Assembly: GCA_023853785.1 (NCBI GenBank)
Contig: JAJIRX010000009.1
Location: 1-32,470 of the forward strand
Reading direction: 5' to 3'
Length of the DNA stretch: 32,470 nucleotides
Source of the DNA: Psilocybe azurescens
Lineage: Eukaryota; Basidiomycota; Agaricomycetes; Agaricales; Agrocybaceae
The position numbers were made by a program, and so were the translations under genes. Positions 10,720 through 21,090 of the stretch are shown here, piece by piece (within the stretch, counting starts at the first letter, position 1; every line of letters starts with the position of its first letter). The notes beneath the pieces were generated by a model, which searched no databases, was not told the origin of the DNA, and saw only the letters and a list, made by a program, of their open reading frames with translations.

Positions 10720-11305
10720 GTGTTCTACCAACGGCACTGCGAGCCATCGTACATATCATGCAAGCATTGCGGATAGATACGCCGTAGAATACACGTCGAG
10801 GTGATCTTCGGCCGATATTCGTTAAGACAATCGGAGATTCCGGAGAAATGAAGAAGTTAAGGCCAGACTTTCCTAACGATGTTTCCAAGAAGGCTTCCTA
10901 ATTCCTCACCTGCGTATGGCCAAGCGTCGAAAAGACACCATCAGGCCACCGTGGGGACAATCTATCACCATTATCTTTAACGTGTCGTTCCCTAATTATT
11001 GGGAAAGCCCGAGAAGACGGAGAAACAGGCTTGACCTTTACATTGGTTCTTCAAGAAGGCTGTCTAATTCCACAGCTGCGCATGGCGACTGGCCAAGCAC
11101 CGAAGAAAATACACCACTGTCATATGGAAACCCGGACTGTCAAGCCACCGTGAGGACAGTTTATCTCCATTGTTCTCAAGACCACAGGTAATGACTCACT
11201 CTGACTTGTTATCTGATTGATATCGATCTTTAGAAGGCACGGAAAATGTCAGGAGGGAGCCCCCACTCTGCCTAGGCACTTCCCAATACAGTAATATGGC
11301 CCCCA
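10720..11305 (+). repeat. dispersed segment X, plus copy
   Basis: Matches the reverse complement of 2530-2960. It also contains an internal partial duplication: the block around cttcctaattcctcacctgc (about 10890) recurs as cttctaattcc-like sequence with catggc...gccaagc near 11060-11100. No coding potential was recognised. Confidence 0.65.
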
Positions 11306-11569
11306 AAAGGAAATACATGAGTTGTCAACATCTGTGCAGAATAAATTAGCTTGAATGCGGAGGCGAGGAGATCCGTCTTACTCATCTCATCACGTATGCA
11401 CGAGTGGTGGTCCGTGAGCAACTTTGAGATAGCCTTAAATATAAGACTCGAGGTATTAAAGGGACGCCACATACTCCCCTCTCCCCAAGATTAGGGGCGA
11501 GAGGCTTTGCCGTCTAGCACCTATGGTAAATAATCACCCCATTCTTGCCTCATTAGTGACTACCCACTC
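11306..11569. other. repeat-derived spacer
   Basis: The block 11469-11530 matches 1546-1615 in the same orientation. No gene is seen. Confidence 0.4.
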
Positions 11570-12690
11570 ACTTTCGGCTATACAGATTCTCTATGTCTTT
11601 TTCTTGTTCTCCAAAAAGAAGTACGTCAACCCTTTCTTATTCCACCGTCGATAGAAATCTGATTTCACATTTCCAGATGTTTTTTACTCTTTGTCGCCGC
11701 TCACCCGTCCGTCTTTTGCCGCGCCTGAGATTGAGAAGACGGTGGGCTGTGGCAAATACCTCTCGCTGGTCGTGCCGAAACGGGCTATGACTGGAGAGAG
11801 GTAAAGGTCCGCGGTCACCAATCGTGATCGCCGACACTGTCTCCGCTCAGCATGTAAATGCTGGGCCATGACAAGGTTCTCCAGATGGCTCAACGCCGTC
11901 AGTGAGAAAGTTATTTCTGTGTTTCATTTTTTTTCTGGCCGGTGAGGCGCATCGCCAAGCCGGTCTTCATCAACAAAGGTGATTACAACTTCTTTGTACG
12001 CTTCGCTTTAATTGAATGCTAACGTTTGGATTTCTCGCGCTTTTCAGGTTATTGTTCTACGACACGACTGAGTAAAATGTATGTTTCTTTCTTATCTCGT
12101 TGTATTTGGCTCGAACTAACACATCTCGTTGACAGTCGTTTGCAATCATTACAAAATCATCATCTCATCTCCACTCTCGTCCGCTTTCTACGATCATCGA
12201 GAAGGCGGCGGGCTGTGGCATCTACCGCTCCCCAGTTGTGCCCAACCAGGCATGACCAGTGAGTGGTAAAGGTCTGCCATCGCTAATGGCGATTCGTGGA
12301 CACTGTTGTCTCGGTATGCTTTTGGCATGTCGAGCGACAAAGCTCTCCGTATGCCCCAACGCCATCGGATGAGAACGATGACAGTCGCCGAAAGGCTTCT
12401 GCCATCACACTATCGTTCTTCAATGAACGATAAAGACTCGTCGCACCGTTAAACACGGTCGACGCGTATTTTTCTTGAGGGAGGGGTACGTGTACGTGTA
12501 CGCGTGCTCCTGGTGCTCCCTTGACGCGGGCCCTCAGGCTTAAGGTTGCATCGTGTCGATGCCTTCGGGTGCATGATGCAACTGACCAAAAGCACATTAA
12601 CAGGTCTCTGTTCTACTTTCTCCTTGCCCATTATGCTCGGTAAGTCTATATATCCTCTCACAATACTCCATCTAACGAACACTTAGGTCA
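11570..12690 (+). repeat. structured interspersed repeat, copy R2
   Basis: The longest copy. Module 1 has the hairpin at 11839-11872 and a GGCCGGT...GCCGGTC hairpin near 11937-11972. Two intron-like segments follow: GTACGCTT near 11996 to TTTTCAG near 12048, and GTATGTTT near 12078 to GTTGACAG near 12136 with an AACTAAC branch-like site. Module 2 has hairpins at 12308-12338 and 12411-12432, and a long-range stem GTTGCATC/GATGCAAC near 12543-12580. A GTAAGT donor-like site follows near 12640. No protein function is recognised. Confidence 0.75.
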
Positions 12691-13026
12691 TTCTTCGCAT
12701 GCAAAGGTTTGTGATTTATTTGGAACTGGTAGTCACCGCCATCGATGTGATGTACTGTTGTTATTTCAACGTCGACACCGATTCGTCGGTAGTTTTTATT
12801 ACGTACCCGCCAGTGGCTTGATTGTAGTTACATGTTCATGTTAATGAGAAAATTCAGCTTTCGCGAAAGACACCCCGACAGCCCAGAGAGGTCGCATAAA
12901 TGCACCGGACCAATCACACCACCACAACAAACAAAACAAAAGTCTACTCTATATCAGTACAATCCTCTCATCCCAATCAAGGCATCTTAAGCCTCTAAAC
13001 GCAAATTTAAACTTAACGACTTGAAG
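12691..13026. other. intergenic, no gene seen
   Basis: Spacer between repeat R2 and the permease stop codon, including the likely permease 3' untranslated region. A CCAAT motif at about 12910 has no obvious target gene. Confidence 0.45.
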
Positions 13027-16000
13027 TTAAAGAGAGATAATCCGCGTCCCGAGCTCCGCTATCGAGTAAGGGAACAGCGGTCCAGGGCAGGTCATAAACA
13101 TGAGCGACTGCGGTATTTTCAGGTGGTGCGAGAGCGCGGCGATATGCGACGGGTCGAACGTCCCGTCCACGAGTATCTGAATCGAAAAGAAGAGGAAGAG
13201 GAAAAAGAGGTAAAGAAAGTGCGTTCAGAGTGAGTTAAAGAAAAGGGGTGTATGTAAACAGACTCACAAGATCGATCGTAATCTCAGGGAACGCTTCGTC
13301 GAGTACTAAGCAAAAAAACGCCATCCATATCAATCATCCAATTCCCGGTCCAATCCTTGAAAGCCAGGGGAAAGGACTCACTCTTCGCATTCGCCTCCAA
13401 CTCGGACGGGATCCCCTTCTCCTCCTCATAAAAATGTATAATCTTCAAATACGACGTCTCCTCGTTCTTCCTCACATATAAAATCATATGGAACAGGCTA
13501 TTAATCTTCAAAAAAACAAGGACATCAACAAACCTGGGGGAGAAGAGAATCGACTAGAATTGAAGAAAAGAGAAAAGAAAGACGCACCTCATCCGTCTTG
13601 ACCAAAATACACACCGGCTGCCGCCTCAAGCTGCGCATGAGCGCAATCAGGCCCTCCCCCACGCCATCGTGACGCCCCGCGCATGCAGCCCCGGGTACTG
13701 GTCGTACACCCAGTACAGCCAGCGCAGCAGATGCACCTTGTTCTGCGTCGCGGAGAACAGCGCGACGATGCCTATGAAGTACGCGGAGAAGTATCTGCGC
13801 GGGCGGGCGGGTAGAGAGTCGAAACGCAGCGCGATGTGAGAGAACCGCGGGGATGGTGGGTGTGGGTATCAGTAGACGTGTGAGGAAGAAACAAACTAGG
13901 AGACGAGGAAGCAGGAACACACCCTGCAGTTTTGGGGTTATACGCCACGTTCCCCGCAAACACCAAGGGCGCTACGACAAGCGCCATCAGCACAACCACC
14001 AACCTCGTCCTCCTCTCCTCCCTCTCCCCTCCCTCCCCCCTTCCCCGACGTTCCCCCCGCTCCCCTGGCCAACCTCCCGCGATTAAACCCCATCAACAGC
14101 ACGCCCACCGGAAACAGGCCCATCACCGCGACCCACACCAGCGAGAACATCTCCGAGATGACCACGAGGCTCGCGGCGGCGCTCGCGTACAGCACGCCGC
14201 TGAACGCGGCGAAGGCGAGCACGGAGACGTGCGGGGCGTGCGTGCGCGGGAGCAGGGAGAGGAAGAGCCGCGGGATGACGCGATGCTGCGCGAGCTGCTC
14301 GAGGAGCTCGCATGCTGCTAGGATGCCTAGGGGTTTGGGTTGGTGGGTGAGAGGGTGGAAGGGAGGGACGGAGGAAGGGATGGATGGAGGAAGGGAGGGA
14401 GGGGAGGAGACAGAGAAAGGGGGGACAGAGAAAGGGGGACAGAGAAAGGGGGAGACAGAGAAAGGCAGGGACAGAGCAAGGCAGGACAGAAGGGAAGGGG
14501 CGAGCGGTGAGTGGTGAGTGTGGATCGGGAGGCGTAGGAGGCGATGGACGAGCGTACCTGTCAGGACGCCTCCACAGAGCACAACGATAGCGTCCACCAC
14601 TATCCACACGCGCAGCCAGCGTCCTCCCGTCTTTTAAATTTACCGAGAAAGCACCACAACACAACGAGCATCAAGCATCAAGCATCAAGCACCAAGCACA
14701 CGAAATAACGAGCACGAGCAATCAAAACAAAGCCCAAGTAAGCATGCATGATATGACACACACAAAAAACAAAAAAGACTCCAAAAAAGAAGAAAAGAAC
14801 TCACGACCTGCGCCAACACGCTGAGCACATTCGACCCGCCCAGTATCGTGTCGAGCGGGATCAGCGCGAGGACGAGCAGCATCATCGTCGTGTTGAGGGA
14901 TGATGGACGGGATGTGCAGGTTCCGCAGGACGAGGGGGAACTTTCCTGGTTTGATGCGCGAGACGTAGGAGGGGGTGCCTGGTGTGTATGTTGGGTATGT
15001 GATGAGGGTGTGTCAGTGTCAGTGCGTTAGATTAGGGAGAAGGGGGAAAGACGGAAGGAGGGAGGAAGGAGGAAGGGAGGGTGAAGAACCTAGAGAACAC
15101 GTTCCTCTCGACACGCACACGCACGTCGAGCACGGAGCCATATCGTACACTCACAATCCTCCATCCTCCTCCCTCCTCCCTCCACCCAACCTAATAAAAA
15201 AAACTAGAATTCGACGCACATTCAAACCCAGTAAGCCCCAACATCCCGAGACACACGCCATAATATATCTGCTTCACGATCGACGCCGCACCCTGTCTCT
15301 CCCCTCCGCCTGCGCCTGCGCGTGTGCCCTGCGCCCAGTTCGCCTTGGGCTGCGCGGTGCCCGTGGTGCCCCAGTGGATGGAGGAGGTTATTATAAGCAC
15401 TGCCATCGTTATGAGCTTTTGATAAGGGGAATATTAGTGTCATTATGTGTTTTTAGAAAGAAAGGAAGGAGAAATGGGATGAAGACAAAGTGCAAGCGCG
15501 CATACATAGAGCGTATATATAGCCCCAAAAATAGGACTCGAACTCAAAACTCAAAAAACCAAAATACCCCAAAAACTCACATGCAAACTCAACACTGCCA
15601 GGGCAATCCTCGCGCTCTCGCGCACGCCCATCAAGCTCACCGCCGTGAACAGCGCCAGCACGACCACCGCGCCGACCCACGTCGGGAACGGGAGGGTGCG
15701 ACCTCGCCCGCGAGGTACGCGGCGGCGGTGGCGGCGGAGACGATGGCGGTGGATGCAAAGTCGAGAAGGAGGAGCGCGGCGGAGATGAGGGCGAAGGTTT
15801 TGGTGGATACGTTTAAGCTGGGTATCGGATCAACATCAAGTATATGCGAGGGGTTAGTTAGAGAATGCGGGGAACGCACATGTAGGTGTAGGGTGCGCCG
15901 CTGATGGGTAAGGCGGAGGCCAGCTCTTCCATTATGGGACGCCACAAGAAGAGGATCATAGTCGCTATAAACAGCGAGATAGGAGAGCTGCGAGAAGTTT

Positions 16001-16689
16001 TCAACACCTCATGATCGCGGGAGAAGCAACGAAGCAACGAAGCAACCAAGAAAGAAAGAAAGCAAGCTACTCACTATACCCCCCCAACGGCCACAACAGC
16101 CGGGAGCGCGTAGAACACACTCCCGAGGACCGCATTGCCCGCCAACGCGCTCGCCGTGAACTGGCCGAGCACCTGGCCCTCGCGGAGGGCCGCCACCCGC
16201 GCCGTGCCCGCGCGCAGGGCGTCGCCCGGCAGCTTGAGGCGGGTGGCGGACCCCAGCCAGCGAACTCGAAGGTGTTGGAGAGGTGGATGAAGCGCGAGGG
16301 GTACGCGTCCGAGTTCTTGAGCCCGGAGTTGTCGGCGGGGCGCAGGCGTTGGCGGCGCAGGACGATCCCGAATTGGGAGTCGCGGAAGGAGGGCGGGGAG
16401 GTGTTGTTGGATGGGGGTTGGCCAGGGGGAGTTGGCGGGAGGGGATGGTACAGTGGGGTCTATGCCTTTTGTAAGTCGTCTGGACTTAGCTCTGCACATT
16501 AACGGTGTGCGGACTACGCACCTGTTGTTACACGACCGCTGGACGACGGGGCTCTATCGCAATATACACCGACTGAGTACCGTCTTTCTGGGTTTCATCT
16601 CTCGCTGGGTCTGGCTGAAAACAAGTGTGGTCCGATCCTTCGTGCATCGAACGCGCGTGTGGGGTGGGGTGGAGGTGCGTGGAAGACAT
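13027..16689 (-). CDS. APC-superfamily amino-acid permease with cytosolic C-terminal domain (frame-broken)
   Basis: Multi-spanning amino-acid/polyamine-type permease. Approximate minus-strand exons: 16689-about 16546 (uncertain), about 16461-16075, 15987-15880, 15817-15581, 15415-15220, 14978-14805, 14630-14558, 14326-13923, 13794-13588, 13505-13382, 13305-13268, 13176-13027. Membrane segments are clear, for example VLGSVFYALPAVVAVGGVY, SPISLFIATMILFLWRPIME, LISAALLLLDFASTAIVSAA, GVCLGMLGLTGFE, MLLVLALIPLDTILGG and WIVVDAIVVLCGGVLTG. The APC-like motif ELASALPISGAPYTY is present. The C-terminal cytosolic part has QPVCILVKTDE, IPSELEANAKILDEAFPEIT and LILVDGTFDPSHIAALSHHL. Frame changes occur near 16251-16254, 15694-15700, 14897-14899, 14000-14060 and 13656-13660, several in G/C runs, so assembly indels are likely. 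The ATG at 16689 is tentative. Substrate cannot be read. Confidence 0.85.
14340..14500. repeat. purine-rich minisatellite inside a permease intron
   Basis: About five imperfect copies of a 14-16 base unit like GGGGACAGAGAAAG (14405-14495), preceded by GGA-rich tract. It lies within the 231-base intron 14327-14557, where the minus-strand transcript is pyrimidine-rich. Confidence 0.7.
14660..14700. repeat. short tandem repeat (about 7 bases) in a permease intron
   Basis: Four near-perfect copies of the unit CATCAAG (the last CACCAAG) lie in the intron 14631-14804. Confidence 0.6.
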
Positions 16690-17040
16690 CCTGTGAGGTC
16701 AAAGAGAGACGTGAAAGAACGACCAAGACGTGTCTCAACGTGATCAGCAAAACACAAAATGCAGTCCGACCGGCGAGGAGGTGGTGGTCCAAGACCAAGA
16801 AGAATACCATTGGAGCAATTTGTGATGCATAGAATCCTTTCATGCATCGTGCCAGATATTATACAGGAACCGCACACTGTCTTTCATCCTGACTCTATGT
16901 TCATGGTCATGGTTAAGTCCGAAACAAACAGTCAGCGCTAGCTTGGACAGCCAAAAACTTAAAAAAGCTTCTATCAAATAATTTCTGCTTTAGGCCGATC
17001 AAAAGTATCCGGGGGTCCTCAGCAATATTTCACTGGACCA
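16690..17040. other. intergenic upstream of the permease
   Basis: Probable 5' region of the minus-strand permease; no clear TATA element. No gene is recognised. Confidence 0.4.
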
Positions 17041-17583
17041 CGACGACGTCCACCATCTCCCGCCGTCCACGATATGCGTCATTCACTCATATACTGTACT
17101 TATTGCTTGCATTGACAGAGCTTCAATTCAAACGTATGCGCACCCCTCTTCTGCACATATTCAGAGATTTCACAACTATGCAACAGCATTTCGAGGAGCA
17201 CACACATTCGCGCAGGACGTACCGAATGCCCAGCAGCAGGGAACACCGATAGGTGTCAGTCGTCGTGTTCAATCTTTGCTCACATGTGCACGCATTCTGA
17301 CGCGGCGGTCTTCAATAGTCGCGGGATACCTATCAGACAAAGCCGATCGGCGTAATGGACCAAAACCGTATGTCTTCCCTTCTTCCTCTCCCCTACACCA
17401 AGCCCATCTCACGAGCCACACCACCCCACCACAGGTCCTCCAACGCTGCTACTTGACGCTGGTCTTGAGCGAAGCCCGGACCTACATATTCACGCAGCTC
17501 AACCCCTCTGGACGCACGCCACGGACTCGGTTGGGAACTCTCAGGCTAGTTCCTCCGGTCGAACATACACCCCATCTTCGGAT
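17041..17583 (+). pseudogene. YIPF1/2-like pseudogene with internal deletion
   Basis: Aligns with the intact YIPF gene at 23702-25033, including its introns. It matches exon 2 (ttcaattcaaa then GTATGCGC) and exon 3 (gcatttcgagg...caccgatagg). It matches exon 4 end (accaaaaccgt) and exon 5 start (gtcctccaacgctgctac, translating VLQRCYLTLV, then SEARTYIFTQLNP). The match then jumps from exon 5 directly into exon 6 (gactcggttggg...tcgaacatacacccca), losing about 420 bases including most membrane segments. The frame is not maintained. It runs straight into peroxidase fragment D. Confidence 0.8.
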
Positions 17584-17905
17584 CGTTTAATAATCGTTAC
17601 AAGAACGATACCTTTGACATCGCTGTGCTCGACCTTTATAGCGATAACGAAATAGTACACGATGCGCATGCGTCACTGACTCGTATGACTTCCTATTTCA
17701 CACTCATTCAGCAGATATTAATTAACCATCTTCCTGGCAGGGGGAAGACGGTGCTAATGATCAGTCCCTGATCAACCTCATCTCCAATACGTGAAGGGAC
17801 TAAAGCTGGCTCTTGCTTCCGGTAAGGATAAAGACAAGGAAGGCAAAGCCATTTTTACCTACAACGAAGAATGTTATTCGCATCCCATATACATATCAAA
17901 ACGGT
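17584..17905 (+). pseudogene. heme-thiolate peroxidase relic D (exon 2 end, intron, exon 3 start)
   Basis: Translation near 17592-17693 reads NDTFDIAVLDLYSDN and VHDAHASLTR, matching the EHD region of peroxidase A. A 58-base intron follows (GTATGACT...CTGGCAG), clearly homologous in sequence to the equivalent intron of A; B has an unrelated intron there. The exon-3 relic (about 17754-17905) keeps PHLQYVK and ALASGKDKDKEGK-like sequence across frame changes and a stop. D is therefore of the A type. It is joined at its 5' end to the YIPF pseudogene and lies 200 bases upstream of peroxidase B. Confidence 0.8.
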
Positions 17906-18045
17906 ACGAAGACCGGAGATATGTCTTTACGTTGCCTATGTAACTCGGTTCTCAGTGCATGTGCAGTGTAATCTATGCCTAATCAGCCTTGATTGGTTCA
18001 AGACATGAGTCTATTACACTCTTCTCTTTCTCCTGAGCGAATAGG

Positions 18046-18053
18046 TATATAAA
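18046..18053 (+). promoter_or_regulatory. TATA box of peroxidase B
   Basis: TATATAAA 59 bases before the ATG at 18112. The placement resembles the TATA element of gene A. Confidence 0.5.
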
Positions 18054-18111
18054 TGAATCGCGCTGGCACATGAACGCTTGAGTTCCCTCTCCTTGGATCC
18101 CACAACCTCGA

Positions 18112-19248
18112 ATGTTTCTCATCACCCCCTACTCAACTTCATCCTAACTGTGCTGGTGTTCACCTGGGATTTTGGGTTGGCTATCGCCAATACCCTTCTT
18201 CCCAAGCTCAAGGCCGGACACGTCACCCCGAAAGGCAAGCCCGGCGAAGGAGGCAAATGGCCCGTGTATGTTGCGCCAAAAGAGGGTGACAGTCGGTGTG
18301 GATGTCCCGCATTGAATGCGCTGGCAAATCACGGTGCGTGTTCCAACCTTCTTCCATTAACCGAGTTCAGCTGCTCGTGGACGTCCTAGTAATTGACTAT
18401 GGCGTTGTCCCAGGTATAATCGCACACGACGGTAAAAATATCAAGTTCACGGATATCACATCGACCGTGAGGACGACGTTCAACATCGGAGCGCCCATTT
18501 CGTACTACGTCCCAAGATACGCCGCAAACATGGTGAAGAAGAGCTACGCAAAGGATACGTTCGACCTTGCTGAGCTCAATCTGGTGCCCAACGGTATCGA
18601 GCACGATGCCTCCTTTCTACGTAGGGAAAAACATTACATCATTTCCAGCCATGTTATGCAACTTTATTAACGAGAGCTTTGTCTTTTTGTTATTTTTCAG
18701 GTGCAGACGGCGCAGACCCCGGGACGGGACCGCATCTCGAATACATACAGGAGCTCCTCGCCCTCGCCTCTACAAAAGACAAGGACGGCAATCTTATCCT
18801 GACTCTCAAAGACATCCGAGAGTACTCGAGCAAGCGACGCGTGGACGCACGCGCGCTGAACCCCGCTTCTCGCTCAGCCTCTCGCAGACGGGATTCGCAA
18901 GCAATAAGTAAGCATCCTCCCTCCCTTATTTTTTCCCAGTCCAGTACGCAATCGATTGCCTGACCACCCACCTGCTCCTCAGTGCATCGACACTGCTCTC
19001 CATATTCGGCGGGCGCACGGAGGACTTGGACCCCTTTCTGCGCGAGGAAAGGTTCCCGGAGGAGCTGGGAGTCGCGCGTCAGGTCGCGCTTTGGGCTGTC
19101 GTTCGCGGCGTTCAATTGGCTGGGGTTCTTGGTTGAGGTGGGGATCAATGAGAAGGGGTATAAAGCGAGGAACGTTGTTGCTGGTGCTGGTGCTGGTGCT
19201 GATTCGGCTGCGGCCCCGGCCGCAGATAAGTATGGGGAGGAAGTTTGA
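18112..19248 (+). CDS. heme-thiolate peroxidase / peroxygenase-like protein B (4 exons, three frame breaks)
   Basis: Same family and exon layout as gene A: exons 18112-18333, 18414-18620, 18701-18907, 18983-19248. Visible motifs are a hydrophobic N-terminal segment (LLNFILTVLVFTWDFG), KAGHVTPKGKPGEGGKWP, and the heme-ligand region DSRCGCPALNALANHG, with G-C-P instead of P-C-P. Then come DGKNIKFTDITSTVRTTFN, NGIEHDASFLR, SIFGGRTEDLDPFL and WESRVRSRFGLSFAAFNW. The C-terminus ends in an Ala/Gly-rich tail, unlike A. Single-base frame breaks lie near 18125-18129 (C run right after the ATG), 18861-18864 (C run) and 19058-19066. The first is also seen in relic C. Either this is a young pseudogene or the assembly carries indels. 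No other in-frame ATG precedes the first break. Confidence 0.8.
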
Positions 19249-20058
19249 TGCCAGTCGCGGTGTGTGAGCTGGTGCGAGGACGGGGACGCGGTACGGGATG
19301 GAGTTGGATATTGTATAATAAAACTTTGACCATTACCACTTCTCTCCCTTCCCATATACTCCTGCACCGATACACGAACTGTCAAGGCCGTCTGTGTTAA
19401 ATTTTGTTTTCCCTCCTTCGCACGAATGGAATTGTGGATGCGTTGACCATTTGATTATGTCTTTATGGACTTCAATGAGGCAGCTGTGGAGCAACATCTG
19501 TCCGAATCCAGGCACAGTACAGTAAGGACACGCCTGTAATCTAAAACACTGTTGAGGTCTGCGACGATACTAACATCCAAGTCACATACTCTACAGCATA
19601 TCCCCTTGCGTTTTCGCGGTGAATAAATACCATTACACCAAACATGTGGATGAAACCTAGGTTATGCAAGCTTCGATTTTGAGGGAGATTTGCCCGCTGT
19701 GCTATCGCCCACACGATCCAACCACCGCCCTCGATATGTCGATATGTTCTTTGACTATATCCTTTTACTGGTTCTGAAACTTCCTCCTGATAACCTGAAC
19801 GAACTAGGGAGAGGTCAAGACAAGATTTATTGTACAACGACACGAACATAGCTGACACTTGGACATAGTAAGGCGGCATCGGGATTTGGAGGCGATCCAT
19901 TGTGAGATGAAGAGACTCCACGCAGATTATAAAAGATCGCTGGCTTCATCCTTACTACGTGTATCGAGAGTGCTTTTATCCAAATCTTCTTCCTCTTCTT
20001 CCAAGTTCCAGCTCATCCTTCCTCGTCCTGACTAGTCGATCATACTGTGTAAACACAA
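19249..20058. other. intergenic; possible small minus-strand gene
   Basis: A minus-strand ATG at 19903 starts MDRLQIPMPPYYVQ, then a GTGTCAGC donor-like site and a CTCCCTAG acceptor-like site. The context resembles a very short protein gene, but no family was recognised. The rest shows nothing. Confidence 0.25.
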
Positions 20059-20600
20059 TCACAATGGGAACTGATTAAGGATAACCAATTGATTAAAGCA
20101 GAGGGTGATAAAGAATGGAGATCTCGCTTTGGGTTTCATGAGCAAGTTCGAGTAAACTCTCGTCTCCTGCCTCGAAAAACACGAACCCCCAGCCGTCGAC
20201 ATTTCTGTACAGAGCCTAAAAACAGCGAATGAAGCGTTGGGTGGATCGAGGAGATATATACGCATTATACACCATGGATGCGGTCCTTCTGGGGAAATTC
20301 CCATTGGGATCGTCACTTGATAAAGTCACGTACGGTGTCAAAGTTGGCGACATCGCTTGGTTCGAAGCCATTTGAACCGTGTAGAATGAAGAATTGGTTG
20401 TCTTGTGAGACGAACTCTTGCTGATTATCCGATTCTCCGGATTTGTTGTGCGCAACACGCTATGACAGAAAATAACCAACGATGATAAGTCGGCACTGTT
20501 CGTTCAACATGAGGACCCTACCGCTTCGGTGATACCGAATATACGGTTAATCAGCGACGACTTTCCAACACCAGACTGACGGGCGCTTCAGTTGGCAGTG
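20059..20600 (-). pseudogene. P-loop GTPase (G-domain family) relic, minus strand
   Basis: The minus strand encodes a Walker A/G1 segment, SGVGKSSLINRIFGITEA (about 20580-20524). A 62-base intron follows (GTAGGGTC...TGTCATAG). The next exon reads RVAHNKSGESDNQQEFVSQD, FFILHGSNGFEPSDVANFD (G3-like region) and DFIK before an in-frame TGA. A later segment has LCTEMSTAGG and, in another frame, FFEAGDESLLELAHET. This matches the G-domain proteins that are abundant in Agaricomycete genomes. The stop and frame change make it a relic. Confidence 0.7.
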
Positions 20601-21090
20601 CGACAGGGATATCGGATGGCACTGACCCGACCAACTGGTAGGATACGAAATCTAAATCGCTTAAATGAGTGATAATGTCTCGAGTTTTATAAGATGATGT
20701 ACCGACCGCTCCACAGTTTTGATGATATCGTCTATTGTGGGACTTGTGATAGTGGAATCACAATCGCCTTTGCAGCCGTCTTAAGCACGATGTATTCTGG
20801 TATTAATAGCTAAATCAGTGCATTACAATTGGTCGATATCGACTGACATAGGTGCTGAGAAAAGGAATCGATATTGGCAGGACAAATGAATGGCGTGTCA
20901 ACCGTATAAGACAACGATTGGTGCACTTGAGTGATATCACATGCCTTGAAAGTCTAAGTAAAGTGGGGGACCTCCGACCCATGGCTCCTCTAGTCATCTG
21001 ATGGCGTGAGTTTTATTTCATGGGCATTCGGAGGCTCCTTCTTGCGTGACTGTCTCTCGCATTCCCTCCCAAATACTCTTGCCGCGATGT
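20601..21090. other. spacer between two head-to-head GTPase relics
   Basis: May contain both former promoters and 5' exons; no intact coding segment is recognised. Confidence 0.35.

Noticed and set aside
14975..15904. 309-codon plus-strand open frame
   Set aside because: It lies antisense to permease exons and introns, is low-complexity and Arg-rich, and has no motif; the minus strand carries clear membrane segments.
20355..20366. tRNA B-box-like ggttcgaagcc
   Set aside because: No A box or cloverleaf nearby; it falls within the GTPase relic coding NGFEP.
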